Source of the DNA: an uncultured Lachnospiraceae bacterium
Lineage (GTDB): Bacteria > Bacillota > Clostridia > Lachnospirales > Lachnospiraceae
DNA: 64,000 nt
Assembly: GCA_900320345.1 (NCBI GenBank)
Contig: ONRZ01000002.1
Span: forward strand, 14,944-78,943
Reading direction: 5' to 3'
Shown here: piece after piece, positions 9,710-18,267 of the stretch
Layout of the letters: every line of letters begins with the position of its first letter
How positions within the stretch are numbered: the stretch's first letter is position 1
Translations under genes and position numbers: made by a program
The notes under the pieces: generated by a model
The model's input: only the letters and a program-made list of their open reading frames with translations
What the model was told of the DNA's origin: nothing
The model's database searches: none

Positions 9710-10390
9710 ATGGATATGTATCCTCTGTATAATTCGGTCAGGATAGCGGGGATAAGTACGGCTGTGATCTTCGTACTGGGAGTAGCGGCGGCTTATTATG
9801 CCGTAAAGCTTCCGCGTGGGATAAAGGGAATACTCGATGCTCTTTTTACATTACCGCTAGTTCTCCCGCCGACGGTCGTCGGCTACCTTCTGTTAAGGCT
9901 GCTCGGACCTAAGAGACCCATAGGTGCATGGTTCCTTAAAGTATTTGGAACAAGGCTTACGATGAACTGGTGGTCTGCTGTCTTTGCGACTTCGGTCATC
10001 ATCTTTCCGCTTATGTACAGAACGGCAAGAGGAGCCTTTGAGGCGTTTGATGTGACGCTTTTTCAGGCGGGGGAGACATTGGGACTTGGCAGGCCGTATA
10101 TTTTTTTCAAGATAGTAATGCCGTACTGTAAGCCGGGTATCATCGCGGGAACGGTGCTGTCATTTGCAAGGGCGCTCGGCGAATACGGAGCTACAACGAT
10201 GATAGCGGGATATACACCGGGCAGGACAGCTACGATATCCACTACGGTTTACCAGTTGTGGCGGACGGATAACGATGCGCTTGCATTAAAGTGGGTGCTC
10301 ATAAATATCGCGATATCTGTGCTCGTGTTACTGGCGATCGATATAACAGAGGGGAGGGGCAGGAAAAGATATGAAAAAAACGGATTATAA
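9710..10390 (+). CDS. modB: Molybdate ABC transporter permease ModB
   Basis: A 226-residue inner-membrane permease with about five hydrophobic segments and the cytoplasmic EAA coupling loop (GETLGLGRPYIFFKIVMP, about residues 122-140), followed by the ALGEYGATTMIAG stretch typical of ModB/CysT permeases. It pairs with ModC upstream. Its last 20 bases overlap the start of moeA, implying translational coupling. The substrate-binding subunit is not encoded nearby. Confidence 0.9.
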   Translation: MDMYPLYNSVRIAGISTAVIFVLGVAAAYYAVKLPRGIKGILDALFTLPLVLPPTVVGYLLLRLLGPKRPIGAWFLKVFGTRLTMNWWSAVFATSVIIFPLMYRTARGAFEAFDVTLFQAGETLGLGRPYIFFKIVMPYCKPGIIAGTVLSFARALGEYGATTMIAGYTPGRTATISTTVYQLWRTDNDALALKWVLINIAISVLVLLAIDITEGRGRKRYEKNGL

Positions 10391-11594
10391 GGAAGCCGGA
10401 GAAAAACTGATCGATCACGTATCGGAAGTGAGTACTCTGTTTGTAAATATCGAAGAACTCCACGGAAGGGTTCTTGCCGAGGATATCATCGCAACGGAGG
10501 ATGTTCCCGCTTATGCGCGTTCGCCGTATGACGGATACGCTTTCAGAGCTGTCGATACAAAGGGAGCTTCCAAGGACAGTCCGGCGGTACTTGATATCAT
10601 TGAGGATATAAGAGTCAACCAGATACCTTTTAATATAATCTCTCCGGGCACTGCGATACGGCTTGTGACCGGATCTCCGATCCCGGGCGGCGCTGATGCG
10701 GTATGCAAATACGAGGATACCGAATTTACCGATAAGACCGTGAAGATTTTCAGGGAATTCGGTGAAGGCGAGAACATAATAAGTGCGGGAGAGGATATTG
10801 AGAGAGGAAGGATCCTTGCAAAAAAGGGAACGGTGATCGACACGGGCCTTATAGGCACAATGGCATCTCTTGGGATAGATCAGGCGGAAGTATACAGGAG
10901 GGTCATAGCAGGTATTATCTCCACGGGTGATGAAGTCACCGATCTTAATGAGCCGCTAAAGCCGGGGATGATCAGAAATTCCAACAGATATACGATAGCG
11001 GCGGCTCTTGAGAGCATAGGTATAGACACCGTGTATCTGGGGCATGCCGGCGATGACAGGGATGAGATTAAAAAACTCATACTGTTAGGTGAGGCGGGCT
11101 GTGATGTTGTCGTATCAACGGGCGGAGTATCGGCAGGAGAGTACGATCTTGTGCCGGATGCCATGGAAGATGCGGGATATGAGCTGCTTGTAAGGGGTGT
11201 GGATATAAAGCCGGGAATGGCATGTGCATACGGAGTAAAGGAAGGGATGCTGATGTTAGCTCTGTCGGGTAATCCGGCATCGTCGCTTACGAATCTTCAG
11301 TGTGTATGTTATCCGGCACTTCGGAAGCTTATGGGTATCGGCGAATTCGGACATGAGCTTATAAAGATGAAACTTAAGAATGACTGCTTTAAGAAGAGCA
11401 GCGGTGTCAGATTTTTAAGGGGCACAGTCAAAATAGAAAAGGGACAGGCAGTCTTTAATGCACCGGGTGAACAGGGAAATGTTGTTATAAGCAGTTCGAT
11501 AGGCTGCAATGCATACGGGATCATATCCGTAAAGGAGGGCAGGATCGATGCGGGCAGTATGATAGACGGTTTCCTTGTCAATACGCTGGTATGA
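10371..11594 (+). CDS. moeA: Molybdopterin molybdenumtransferase MoeA
   Basis: A 407-residue MoeA of usual length that inserts molybdate into adenylylated molybdopterin. The N terminus carries PAYARSPYDGYAFR, the middle VTGSPIPGGADAV, and residues ~175-320 form the MPT-binding domain (TGDEV, VSTGGVSAGEYD, SGNPASS). It overlaps modB by 20 bp and precedes a paralogous MPT-binding protein. It would act directly after the MogA domain encoded at 7658. Confidence 0.95.
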   Translation: MKKTDYKEAGEKLIDHVSEVSTLFVNIEELHGRVLAEDIIATEDVPAYARSPYDGYAFRAVDTKGASKDSPAVLDIIEDIRVNQIPFNIISPGTAIRLVTGSPIPGGADAVCKYEDTEFTDKTVKIFREFGEGENIISAGEDIERGRILAKKGTVIDTGLIGTMASLGIDQAEVYRRVIAGIISTGDEVTDLNEPLKPGMIRNSNRYTIAAALESIGIDTVYLGHAGDDRDEIKKLILLGEAGCDVVVSTGGVSAGEYDLVPDAMEDAGYELLVRGVDIKPGMACAYGVKEGMLMLALSGNPASSLTNLQCVCYPALRKLMGIGEFGHELIKMKLKNDCFKKSSGVRFLRGTVKIEKGQAVFNAPGEQGNVVISSSIGCNAYGIISVKEGRIDAGSMIDGFLVNTLV

Positions 11595-11622
11595 AATAGC
11601 AGGATTTGCGGGTAAGGAATAA

Positions 11623-12642
11623 ATGATCAGGAAGACAGATGTAAAAGATGCGGTGGGATCACCGCTTTGCCATGATATAACGGCCATGTATGAAGGCTTC
11701 AAGGGAGCACTGTTCAAGCGCGGCCATGTGATCGAGGAGAAGGATATAGAAACTCTTCTTGATATCGGTAAAAAGACGGTATATGTCGGAGAAGTCGAAG
11801 AGGGCATGCTCCATGAGGATGACTGCGCCTTAAGGCTTGCGGCAATGGCACAGACAGAGGGAACACATTATGAAGGACCGTCTGAAGGAAAGATGCTTCT
11901 GTTTGCGGATACAAAAGGCATGTTCAGGGTAAATGTGAGCCTGCTTGATAAGATAAATTCCATCGGGGATATCACGGTGGCAACACTTCCGGACCATTTC
12001 CGCGCAGAAAAGGGAGACCGCCTTGCATCCATGAGGATCGTTCCGTTATTTACCGAAGAGGAAAAGATAAGGAAGGCGGAGGAACTGTGTGCGAAGGAAG
12101 CGCTGCTTAAGCTTCTTCCATACAGGGAACTTACGGCAGGGATCATCATCACGGGTTCGGAAGTATATAACGGACGTATAAAGGACAGGTTTGAACCGGT
12201 GATCCGTAATAAACTTGCATATTATCCGGGACATATATCGGACATTAAGATATGCGATGACGATATGGATATGATAACGGCTTCGGCAAGACAGCTTATT
12301 GACGAAGGTGCGGATCTTCTGATTTTCACGGGCGGGATGTCTGTGGATCCGGACGATCTTACGCCGGGAGCGATAAAGCGTCTGGGGGCGGATATAATAA
12401 GTTACGGCGTTCCGGCACAGCCGGGCAATATGACTTTGATAGCATATCTTTCGGACATTCCGATACTGGGAGTGCCCGGAGCTGCGATAAGCATGCCGAC
12501 GACAATGCTTGACGTGATGCTGCCGCAGATCTATACGGGACTTAAATTTACAAAACAGGATATCATAAGGCTTGCGGAGGGCGGATTATGCCGTATGTGT
12601 GAGACCTGTCATTATCCTGTATGCACATTCGGTAGATATTAA
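11623..12642 (+). CDS. Molybdopterin-binding (MoeA/CinA-like domain) protein with Cys-rich tail
   Basis: A 339-residue protein with a MoCF-type MPT-binding fold at ~165-310 (ITGSEVYNGRIKDRF, FTGGMSVDPDDLTPG, VPGAAISMP). It lacks MoeA's N-terminal substrate motifs. The last 20 residues contain CRMCETC and another Cys (C-x2-C-x2-C-x5-C), a possible metal or cluster site. Related proteins occur in Clostridia beside formate dehydrogenase and xanthine-dehydrogenase-type genes and are annotated only as molybdopterin-binding. It may act in cofactor delivery or modification for the formate dehydrogenase; this is inference. Confidence 0.72.
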   Translation: MIRKTDVKDAVGSPLCHDITAMYEGFKGALFKRGHVIEEKDIETLLDIGKKTVYVGEVEEGMLHEDDCALRLAAMAQTEGTHYEGPSEGKMLLFADTKGMFRVNVSLLDKINSIGDITVATLPDHFRAEKGDRLASMRIVPLFTEEEKIRKAEELCAKEALLKLLPYRELTAGIIITGSEVYNGRIKDRFEPVIRNKLAYYPGHISDIKICDDDMDMITASARQLIDEGADLLIFTGGMSVDPDDLTPGAIKRLGADIISYGVPAQPGNMTLIAYLSDIPILGVPGAAISMPTTMLDVMLPQIYTGLKFTKQDIIRLAEGGLCRMCETCHYPVCTFGRY

Positions 12643-12661
12643 GTGGATTCGGAGATGGATC

Positions 12662-13660
12662 ATGACATCTGGACGAAACATGGCAGTGCTCGGCTTTGCG
12701 GGTTATTCCGGGAGCGGAAAGACAACACTTATAGAGAAACTCATACCCGTGTTTAAGGACCGGGGTTTTAAGGTTGCGGTCATTAAGCATGATGTGCACG
12801 GTTTTAAAATGGATGAGGAAGGCAGGGATACCTACCGGTTTGGCAGGGCGGGAGCCGATACGGTAATGATATCGTCAGGATCCCGTTCCGCAAGGCTAAG
12901 CAGCAGACCGTTCTCACTTGAGGAGATGCTTGAAGATGCCGACGGGGCTGATATCGTTTTTGTGGAAGGATATAAGAAGGCGGATATACCCAAAGTGTTC
13001 GTGACAAGTGTGAGGACCGGTTATGAAACTACGGGTGAAATGTCCGAATACAGGGCAGTGATAAGTGATGATGCCGCAAGATATGCCGATACAGGTGTGA
13101 TTCCGGTATTTGATCTTAATGATATAAACGGGATCGCGGAATGGATAATAAAGGACATCCTGTGTCCGGACGGGAAGGAAGATATGACGGGATTTACACA
13201 TTTTGACGGAGAAGGAAACGCGAGGATGGTAAATGTATCCGATAAGGATGTGACCGTTCGTAAAGCGACAGCCGGAGCGAAGGTTCTGGTAAATAGAGAG
13301 ACCTTTGAACTTATAAAGGGCGGAGGCATAAAAAAGGGCGATGTACTAACGGTAGCCCGGATAGCGGGGATAATGGGTGCGAAGAGAACGCCGGAGCTTA
13401 TCCCGATGTGCCATCCCGTTATCATAGACGGAGCGGATGTCAGGCTCACTCTTAATGAAGAGGATATGTCGGTGGACATTGAGGCGGATATAAGGTGCAC
13501 CGGCAGGACAGGTGTTGAAATGGAAGCGATATGTGCCTGCAGCGTGGCGGCAATGACTGTTTATGATATGTGCAAGTCGGTGCAGCGGGACATAGAGATA
13601 ACAAAAATAAGGCTGCTAAGTAAAACAGGCGGGATACACGGGGATTATGTCGGAGTATAG
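12662..13660 (+). CDS. MobB-MoaC fusion protein
   Basis: A 332-residue fusion of two cofactor enzymes. Residues ~7-165 are MobB, a P-loop GTP-binding adaptor (GYSGSGKTTL, VIKHDVHGF, FVEGYK). Residues ~175-332 are MoaC, cyclic pyranopterin monophosphate synthase (THFDGEGNARMV, MGAKRTPELIPMCHPV, KTGGIHGDY). MoaC completes the step begun by MoaA, whereas MobB assists MobA in guanylylation at the end of the pathway, so early and late steps are joined. ATG 12662 with an upstream GGAG is preferred over a TTG at 12572 inside the previous gene. It overlaps mobA by 14 bp. Confidence 0.9.
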   Translation: MTSGRNMAVLGFAGYSGSGKTTLIEKLIPVFKDRGFKVAVIKHDVHGFKMDEEGRDTYRFGRAGADTVMISSGSRSARLSSRPFSLEEMLEDADGADIVFVEGYKKADIPKVFVTSVRTGYETTGEMSEYRAVISDDAARYADTGVIPVFDLNDINGIAEWIIKDILCPDGKEDMTGFTHFDGEGNARMVNVSDKDVTVRKATAGAKVLVNRETFELIKGGGIKKGDVLTVARIAGIMGAKRTPELIPMCHPVIIDGADVRLTLNEEDMSVDIEADIRCTGRTGVEMEAICACSVAAMTVYDMCKSVQRDIEITKIRLLSKTGGIHGDYVGV

Positions 13661-14243
13661 GATAGCAGCCGCAGTGCTTGCGGGCGGACGTTCGACAAGG
13701 ATGGGAAGCCCTAAGGAAAACATGATAATAGAGGGCGACGGGAGAACTTTTCTGGGTAAGATATGCGACGAGGCCGATGCATGCTCCGGTGACTGCATAG
13801 CAGCACGTTACCTGTCGATAAGACGAGGACAGGACTTATCACGTGAGGGCTATAAGGCGGTTGAAGATACATATGATGATATCGGCCCGCTCGGAGGCTT
13901 GACAGCGGTTCTTGAGGCGGCCGCTGCAGACGGGATGGATGCGGTCCTTATCCTTGCATGTGATATGATAAGATATACGGAGAATGAGATAAGGCGTATC
14001 TGTGATTCCTATAAGGGCGAGGATATCCTCTGGGCACGGACGGACGGCAGGGATATTCAGCCTCTTGCGAGCATATACTCCGTGAAGATCCTTGATGAGT
14101 GTCTGAGCCAGGCCGGGGATGGCGTGTACAGGCTGAGAGACCTTGATAAAAGATGTAAAAGAACAGGATTCTATGACAGTGCGGACAGCCCGGCTTATGA
14201 GAACCGTAACGATCCGCGGTTTGTAAAAGACGGCACTTTATAG
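13647..14243 (+). CDS. mobA: Molybdenum cofactor guanylyltransferase MobA
   Basis: A 198-residue nucleotidyltransferase that attaches GMP to the molybdenum cofactor to form the MGD used by formate dehydrogenase. The signature AVLAGGRSTRMGSPKE is near the N terminus, and a metal-binding LACDM lies near residue 110. It overlaps the MobB-MoaC gene at its start and is followed only 14 bp later by ribD, so the cofactor and riboflavin genes are probably one transcript. Confidence 0.92.
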   Translation: MSEYRIAAAVLAGGRSTRMGSPKENMIIEGDGRTFLGKICDEADACSGDCIAARYLSIRRGQDLSREGYKAVEDTYDDIGPLGGLTAVLEAAAADGMDAVLILACDMIRYTENEIRRICDSYKGEDILWARTDGRDIQPLASIYSVKILDECLSQAGDGVYRLRDLDKRCKRTGFYDSADSPAYENRNDPRFVKDGTL

Positions 14244-14257
14244 TATATTAACTGAGT

Positions 14258-15367
14258 ATGGAAAGAACTGAAGCGAAAATGCCGGAAACAGAATACATGC
14301 GACGTGCCATTGAGCTGGCCCGGAAGGGAGAAGGGTATGTGAATCCCAATCCGATGGTCGGAGCCGTGATAGTAAAGGAAGGACGGATAATAGGAGAAGG
14401 GTATCATGAAAGATACGGAGAACTCCATGCCGAACGCAATGCCATAGCTTCACTGACAGAGCCGGCAAAAGGTGCGGCTATATATGTGACTCTTGAACCG
14501 TGCTGTCATTACGGCAAGACACCGCCGTGTACCGAAGCGATAATAGACAACGGGATAAGCCGGGTTGTCGTCGGCTCCAGGGATCCGAACCCGCTTGTTG
14601 CGGGAAAGGGCGTGAAGATGCTCAGGGAAGCGGGGATCGAAGTTATCGAAGACTTTTTAAAGGATGAGTGTGATGAGCTCAATCCCGTGTTTTTCCATTA
14701 TATAACAACCGGGATGCCGTATGTGGTCTTAAAGTATGCGATGACAATGGACGGTAAGATCGCGACCGTGACGGGTGCATCAAAGTGGATAACAGGCGAA
14801 GAATCACGAAATGAAGTCCAGAGACTTAGACATAAGTATTCTGCGATAATGGCCGGGATAGGCACGGTACTTGCGGATGATCCGATGTTAAATGTGAGGA
14901 CGGAAGGTCTTAAGAGCCCGGTAAGAGTTATCTGCGACACGAAACTCCGTATCCCGACAGACAGCAATATCGTAAAGACGGCTGACCGGTACAGAACGAT
15001 AATAGCATACGGGACTGCAGATGAGGCAAAGGAAAGGGCACTTAGGGATAAGGGTGTCTGCCTTGAGAAGTTTCCGTTAAAGGATGATCATATTGATATG
15101 GCCGCGCTCATAAGAAGGCTCGGTGAACTAAAGATAGACAGTGTCCTTGTGGAAGGCGGAGGAACAGTGAACGACTCTCTTGTAAGAGCCGGTCTTGCTG
15201 ACAGGGTGGAGGCATTCATCGCCCCTAAGATATTCGGCGGCAGTGATGCCGCGACACCGGTATCCGGCATGGGCATACCGGATGTGGATGATGCCCTTAA
15301 GTTTGTGCTTAAGGATGCTGCATATCACGGAGAAGATGTGCAGCTTACATATATAAAGAAACAGTGA
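14258..15367 (+). CDS. ribD: Riboflavin biosynthesis deaminase/reductase RibD
   Basis: A 369-residue bifunctional enzyme. The N-terminal zinc deaminase carries HAERNA and a PCCHYGKTPPC zinc site (about residues 50-90). The C-terminal reductase domain starts near 150 (VVLKYAMTMDGKIA) with VEGGGTVN near 295. It converts the GTP cyclohydrolase II product to 5-amino-6-ribitylamino-uracil phosphate. The 14-bp gap from mobA leaves no room for the FMN riboswitch that usually precedes Firmicutes rib operons. Confidence 0.96.
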   Translation: MERTEAKMPETEYMRRAIELARKGEGYVNPNPMVGAVIVKEGRIIGEGYHERYGELHAERNAIASLTEPAKGAAIYVTLEPCCHYGKTPPCTEAIIDNGISRVVVGSRDPNPLVAGKGVKMLREAGIEVIEDFLKDECDELNPVFFHYITTGMPYVVLKYAMTMDGKIATVTGASKWITGEESRNEVQRLRHKYSAIMAGIGTVLADDPMLNVRTEGLKSPVRVICDTKLRIPTDSNIVKTADRYRTIIAYGTADEAKERALRDKGVCLEKFPLKDDHIDMAALIRRLGELKIDSVLVEGGGTVNDSLVRAGLADRVEAFIAPKIFGGSDAATPVSGMGIPDVDDALKFVLKDAAYHGEDVQLTYIKKQ

Positions 15368-15398
15368 ACGGAGTATATTAAAGTACGGAGAGAAGGAT

Positions 15399-16043
15399 AT
15401 GTTTACCGGCATTATCGAGGAACTCGGAACAATAAAGGACTTAAGCGCGGGCGGGAGCATAAGGATTCTGGCGGACCGCGTGCTTGAAGGAACGAATATA
15501 GGTGACAGTATTGCGGTAAACGGCATCTGTCTTACGGTAACGGAACTTAACGGGGACGGGTTCACCGCCGATGTCATGCCCGAGACACTGAAACGTACAT
15601 CACTTTCTCTCTTAAGACGGGGAGACAAGGTGAATCTCGAAAGAGCAATGGCGGCAGACGGACGTTTCGGCGGACACATCGTATCGGGGCATATAGACGG
15701 GACCGGAAAGATAAGGGAGTATAAAAAGGACGGAAACGCCGTATGGGTGACGATTTCAGCGGATGATGATATACTTAGGCTTGTGGTGGAAAAGGGTTCG
15801 ATCGCCATAGACGGGATAAGCCTTACTGTTGCCGAGGTTACGGATACGTATTTTAAGGTATCGATCATACCGCACACTGCGGGAGAAACGACCCTGCTCC
15901 TTAAGAACACGGGTGATCCTGTCAACCTTGAAACGGATATCGTAGGAAAATATGTTGAAAAACTCCTCAGACACGGAGAGGTCCGGGGGAACGGCAGATC
16001 CGGCGGATTAACGATGGAGATGCTTGAAGATTTTCTGAACTGA
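15399..16043 (+). CDS. ribE: Riboflavin synthase alpha subunit
   Basis: A 214-residue enzyme that dismutates 6,7-dimethyl-8-ribityllumazine to riboflavin. It starts with the diagnostic [10 protein letters not shown] and contains two tandem lumazine-binding halves ([13 protein letters not shown] and [12 protein letters not shown]), each followed by a GHIV- or PHT-type segment. Normal length. Sits between ribD and ribBA in the standard Firmicutes order. Confidence 0.96.
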   Translation: MFTGIIEELGTIKDLSAGGSIRILADRVLEGTNIGDSIAVNGICLTVTELNGDGFTADVMPETLKRTSLSLLRRGDKVNLERAMAADGRFGGHIVSGHIDGTGKIREYKKDGNAVWVTISADDDILRLVVEKGSIAIDGISLTVAEVTDTYFKVSIIPHTAGETTLLLKNTGDPVNLETDIVGKYVEKLLRHGEVRGNGRSGGLTMEMLEDFLN

Positions 16044-16101
16044 ACGGTACGGCAGGCTGAAGCCGGTCCCGATAATACACATGACAGAGAGGCATGATAA
16101 T

Positions 16102-17313
16102 ATGGAATATGAATACAATACCATAGAAGAAGCCATAGAGGAACTGCGCAGCGGTAAGATCATCCTTGTAACGGACGATCCGGACAGGGAGAACGAAGGC
16201 GATTTTATCTGTGCGGGAGAATTCGCAACGAGCGATAACATCAACTTCATGGCTACTTACGGCAAGGGACTCATATGTACTCCCATGAGTGCCGGGGTGG
16301 CAAAGAGGCTCGGCTTCCCGCAGATGGTTTCTGAGAATACCGACAATCATTCGACGGCTTTTACCGTTTCGATAGATCATATCACCACCACTACGGGTAT
16401 ATCGGCTGTAGAGAGATCGTTTACGATACTGAAGTGCTGTGACGAAAAGAGCAGACCGGAGGATTTCAGGCATCCCGGGCATGTGTTCCCGCTTACGGCA
16501 AGGCATGGCGGAGTGCTCGTGAGGAACGGGCATACGGAAGCAACGGTGGATCTTATGAAACTTGCCGGTCTTAAAGAGGTCGGAGTATGCTGCGAGATAA
16601 TGGCGGAAGACGGGACGATGATGCGGACGCCGCAGCTGTGGGAACTTGCAAGGGAGCATGATATAAAGTTCATTACGATAAAGGAACTGCAGAATTATCT
16701 TCATGTTCATGCAAAGCACGTTGTCAGGGAAGCGGAAGCCGAAATGCCTACGGAGATCGGAAACTTCAGGATCGCAGGATATATCAATGATATAACGGGT
16801 GAACATCACGTGGCGCTTATAAAGGGTGATATAGGGGACGGCGAAGATGTACTGTGCCGTGTACATTCGGAGTGCCTTACGGGAGATGTTTTCGGTTCGA
16901 GGAGATGCGACTGCGGCAAGCAGCTTGAGCAGGCGATGCGCCAGGTCGAGGAAGAAGGCAGGGGTATAATCCTGTATATGAGGCAGGAAGGCAGGGGCAT
17001 CGGACTCATCAATAAGCTTAAGGCGTATGAACTCCAGGAGCAGGGATATGATACGGTTGAAGCAAATATCAAGCTCGGTTTTGCGCCGGATCTGAGGGAA
17101 TACTGGGTGGGAGCCCAGATACTTGCCGATCTTGGCGTTAAGTCGATGAGGCTTCTCACGAACAATCCGGATAAGATATACAGTCTTGAGGGCTTCGGAC
17201 TGAAGATAAAGGAACGTGTTCCGATAGAGATAGAACCGCAGAAATATGATGCGTTTTACATGAAGACCAAGCAGGATAAGATGGGCCATATATTTAATGA
17301 GATAAAGTTTTAG
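16102..17313 (+). CDS. ribBA: Bifunctional DHBP synthase / GTP cyclohydrolase II RibBA
   Basis: A 403-residue fusion. The N-terminal ~200 residues are 3,4-dihydroxy-2-butanone-4-phosphate synthase ([25 protein letters not shown]). The C-terminal half is GTP cyclohydrolase II with zinc ligands in [17 protein letters not shown] and the RQEGRGIGL stretch. It starts two branches of riboflavin synthesis. ATG 16102 has AGAGAGG nine bases upstream; ATG 16081 has no such site. Confidence 0.96.
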   Translation: MEYEYNTIEEAIEELRSGKIILVTDDPDRENEGDFICAGEFATSDNINFMATYGKGLICTPMSAGVAKRLGFPQMVSENTDNHSTAFTVSIDHITTTTGISAVERSFTILKCCDEKSRPEDFRHPGHVFPLTARHGGVLVRNGHTEATVDLMKLAGLKEVGVCCEIMAEDGTMMRTPQLWELAREHDIKFITIKELQNYLHVHAKHVVREAEAEMPTEIGNFRIAGYINDITGEHHVALIKGDIGDGEDVLCRVHSECLTGDVFGSRRCDCGKQLEQAMRQVEEEGRGIILYMRQEGRGIGLINKLKAYELQEQGYDTVEANIKLGFAPDLREYWVGAQILADLGVKSMRLLTNNPDKIYSLEGFGLKIKERVPIEIEPQKYDAFYMKTKQDKMGHIFNEIKF

Positions 17314-17323
17314 GAGGAACCTT

Positions 17324-17797
17324 ATGAATCAGATCAATGTACTTGAAGGCAAGGTAGTAGCGAAGGAAGGAATGAAGGTAGGCATTGTCGCTTCTCGTTT
17401 TAACGAGATCATCGTCAACAAGCTCCTCGGCGGTGCGGTTGACGGTCTCGTGCGTCACGGAGTTGACGAGAAGAACATTACGGCTGCATGGGTACCGGGC
17501 GCGTTTGAGATCCCGGTCGTTGCGGACAAGATGGCATCATCCGGCAAATATGATGCGGTCATCTGCGTGGGAGCTGTGATAAGGGGTGATACCACACATT
17601 ATGATTATGTGTGCAATGAGGTATCCAAGGGAGTTGCCCAGGTAGGATTAAAGAGCGGTATTCCCGTGCTGTTCGGTGTTATCACGACAGAAAACATAGA
17701 ACAGGCTATAGCCCGTGCGGGGAGCAAAGGCGGAAATAAGGGGTATGACTGTGCACTTTCGGCAATTGAAATGGTAAACCTGATGGACAGACTTTAA
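17324..17797 (+). CDS. ribH: 6,7-dimethyl-8-ribityllumazine synthase RibH
   Basis: A 157-residue lumazine synthase; it joins the RibBA and RibD products. Conserved [34 protein letters not shown] with the catalytic histidine, and FGVITTEN are all present. A strong AGGAGG precedes the ATG. Last of the four rib genes. Confidence 0.96.
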   Translation: MNQINVLEGKVVAKEGMKVGIVASRFNEIIVNKLLGGAVDGLVRHGVDEKNITAAWVPGAFEIPVVADKMASSGKYDAVICVGAVIRGDTTHYDYVCNEVSKGVAQVGLKSGIPVLFGVITTENIEQAIARAGSKGGNKGYDCALSAIEMVNLMDRL

Positions 17798-17798
17798 T

Positions 17799-17921
17799 AT
17801 GAATCTGAAACTTGTTACTCAAAAACAGGATTATGATAGTTTAGTCATCAAATACCGTAAGATCGAAGAGATCGTCAGTGAAAGACTCGGCGAAGAACTC
17901 AAAAGATTCAATATAAAATGA
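17799..17921 (+). CDS. Small 40-residue protein, translationally coupled to the next gene
   Basis: An open frame starting one base after the ribH stop and ending TGA inside the ATGA that starts the next gene. The product is charged and probably helical (KYRKIEEIVSERLGEELKRF). The exact ATGA overlap and continuity with the rib operon support a real gene, but the start lacks a strong ribosome binding site. No family recognised. Confidence 0.5.
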   Translation: MNLKLVTQKQDYDSLVIKYRKIEEIVSERLGEELKRFNIK

Positions 17922-18259
17922 TCGGGATAACAGGCGGCAGCATACTGGTGACCGGAGCCGAGAGTTATCTTCCGGTCTGCGGCATCTTCAATGTTAATAC
18001 GTTAGGTGATCTGTATGAGCTTGTGGCTAAGGAACGGGATCATGCTCTGATGCTTGTGGAACGTGCGCTTGATTATTCCGATCTTGAGGAGATAACCACC
18101 AGTTCTGCACTTTTCTATCTGTACAGGTCAAGGCTTATATGGGGTGATTATTCCGAAAGGGAGATAAAGGATATATATTTCCGTATAAGCGGAAGCATGG
18201 AAAAGGCAGACAGGGATACAGCTGTGATCATGAAGAACCGCAGGGAATTCGGTCTATAG
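17918..18259 (+). CDS. Hypothetical 113-residue protein at the end of the rib operon
   Basis: A small soluble protein without signal peptide or membrane segment. It begins with a glycine-rich strand (MIGITGGSILVTGAESYLPV), then a mostly helical, charged remainder. No family recognised. It overlaps the preceding small gene by four bases and ends 8 bp before the convergent rqcH stop, so it is probably the last gene of the molybdenum/riboflavin transcript. Confidence 0.65.
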   Translation: MIGITGGSILVTGAESYLPVCGIFNVNTLGDLYELVAKERDHALMLVERALDYSDLEEITTSSALFYLYRSRLIWGDYSEREIKDIYFRISGSMEKADRDTAVIMKNRREFGL

Positions 18260-18267
18260 ACAGATGA

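Noticed and set aside
14244..14257. FMN riboswitch before ribD
   Set aside because: The gap is only 14 bp, far too short for the element.
15967..17289. A 440-codon open frame on the minus strand opposite ribBA
   Set aside because: It mirrors the codon bias of ribBA, has no family signature, and the plus-strand gene is unmistakable.
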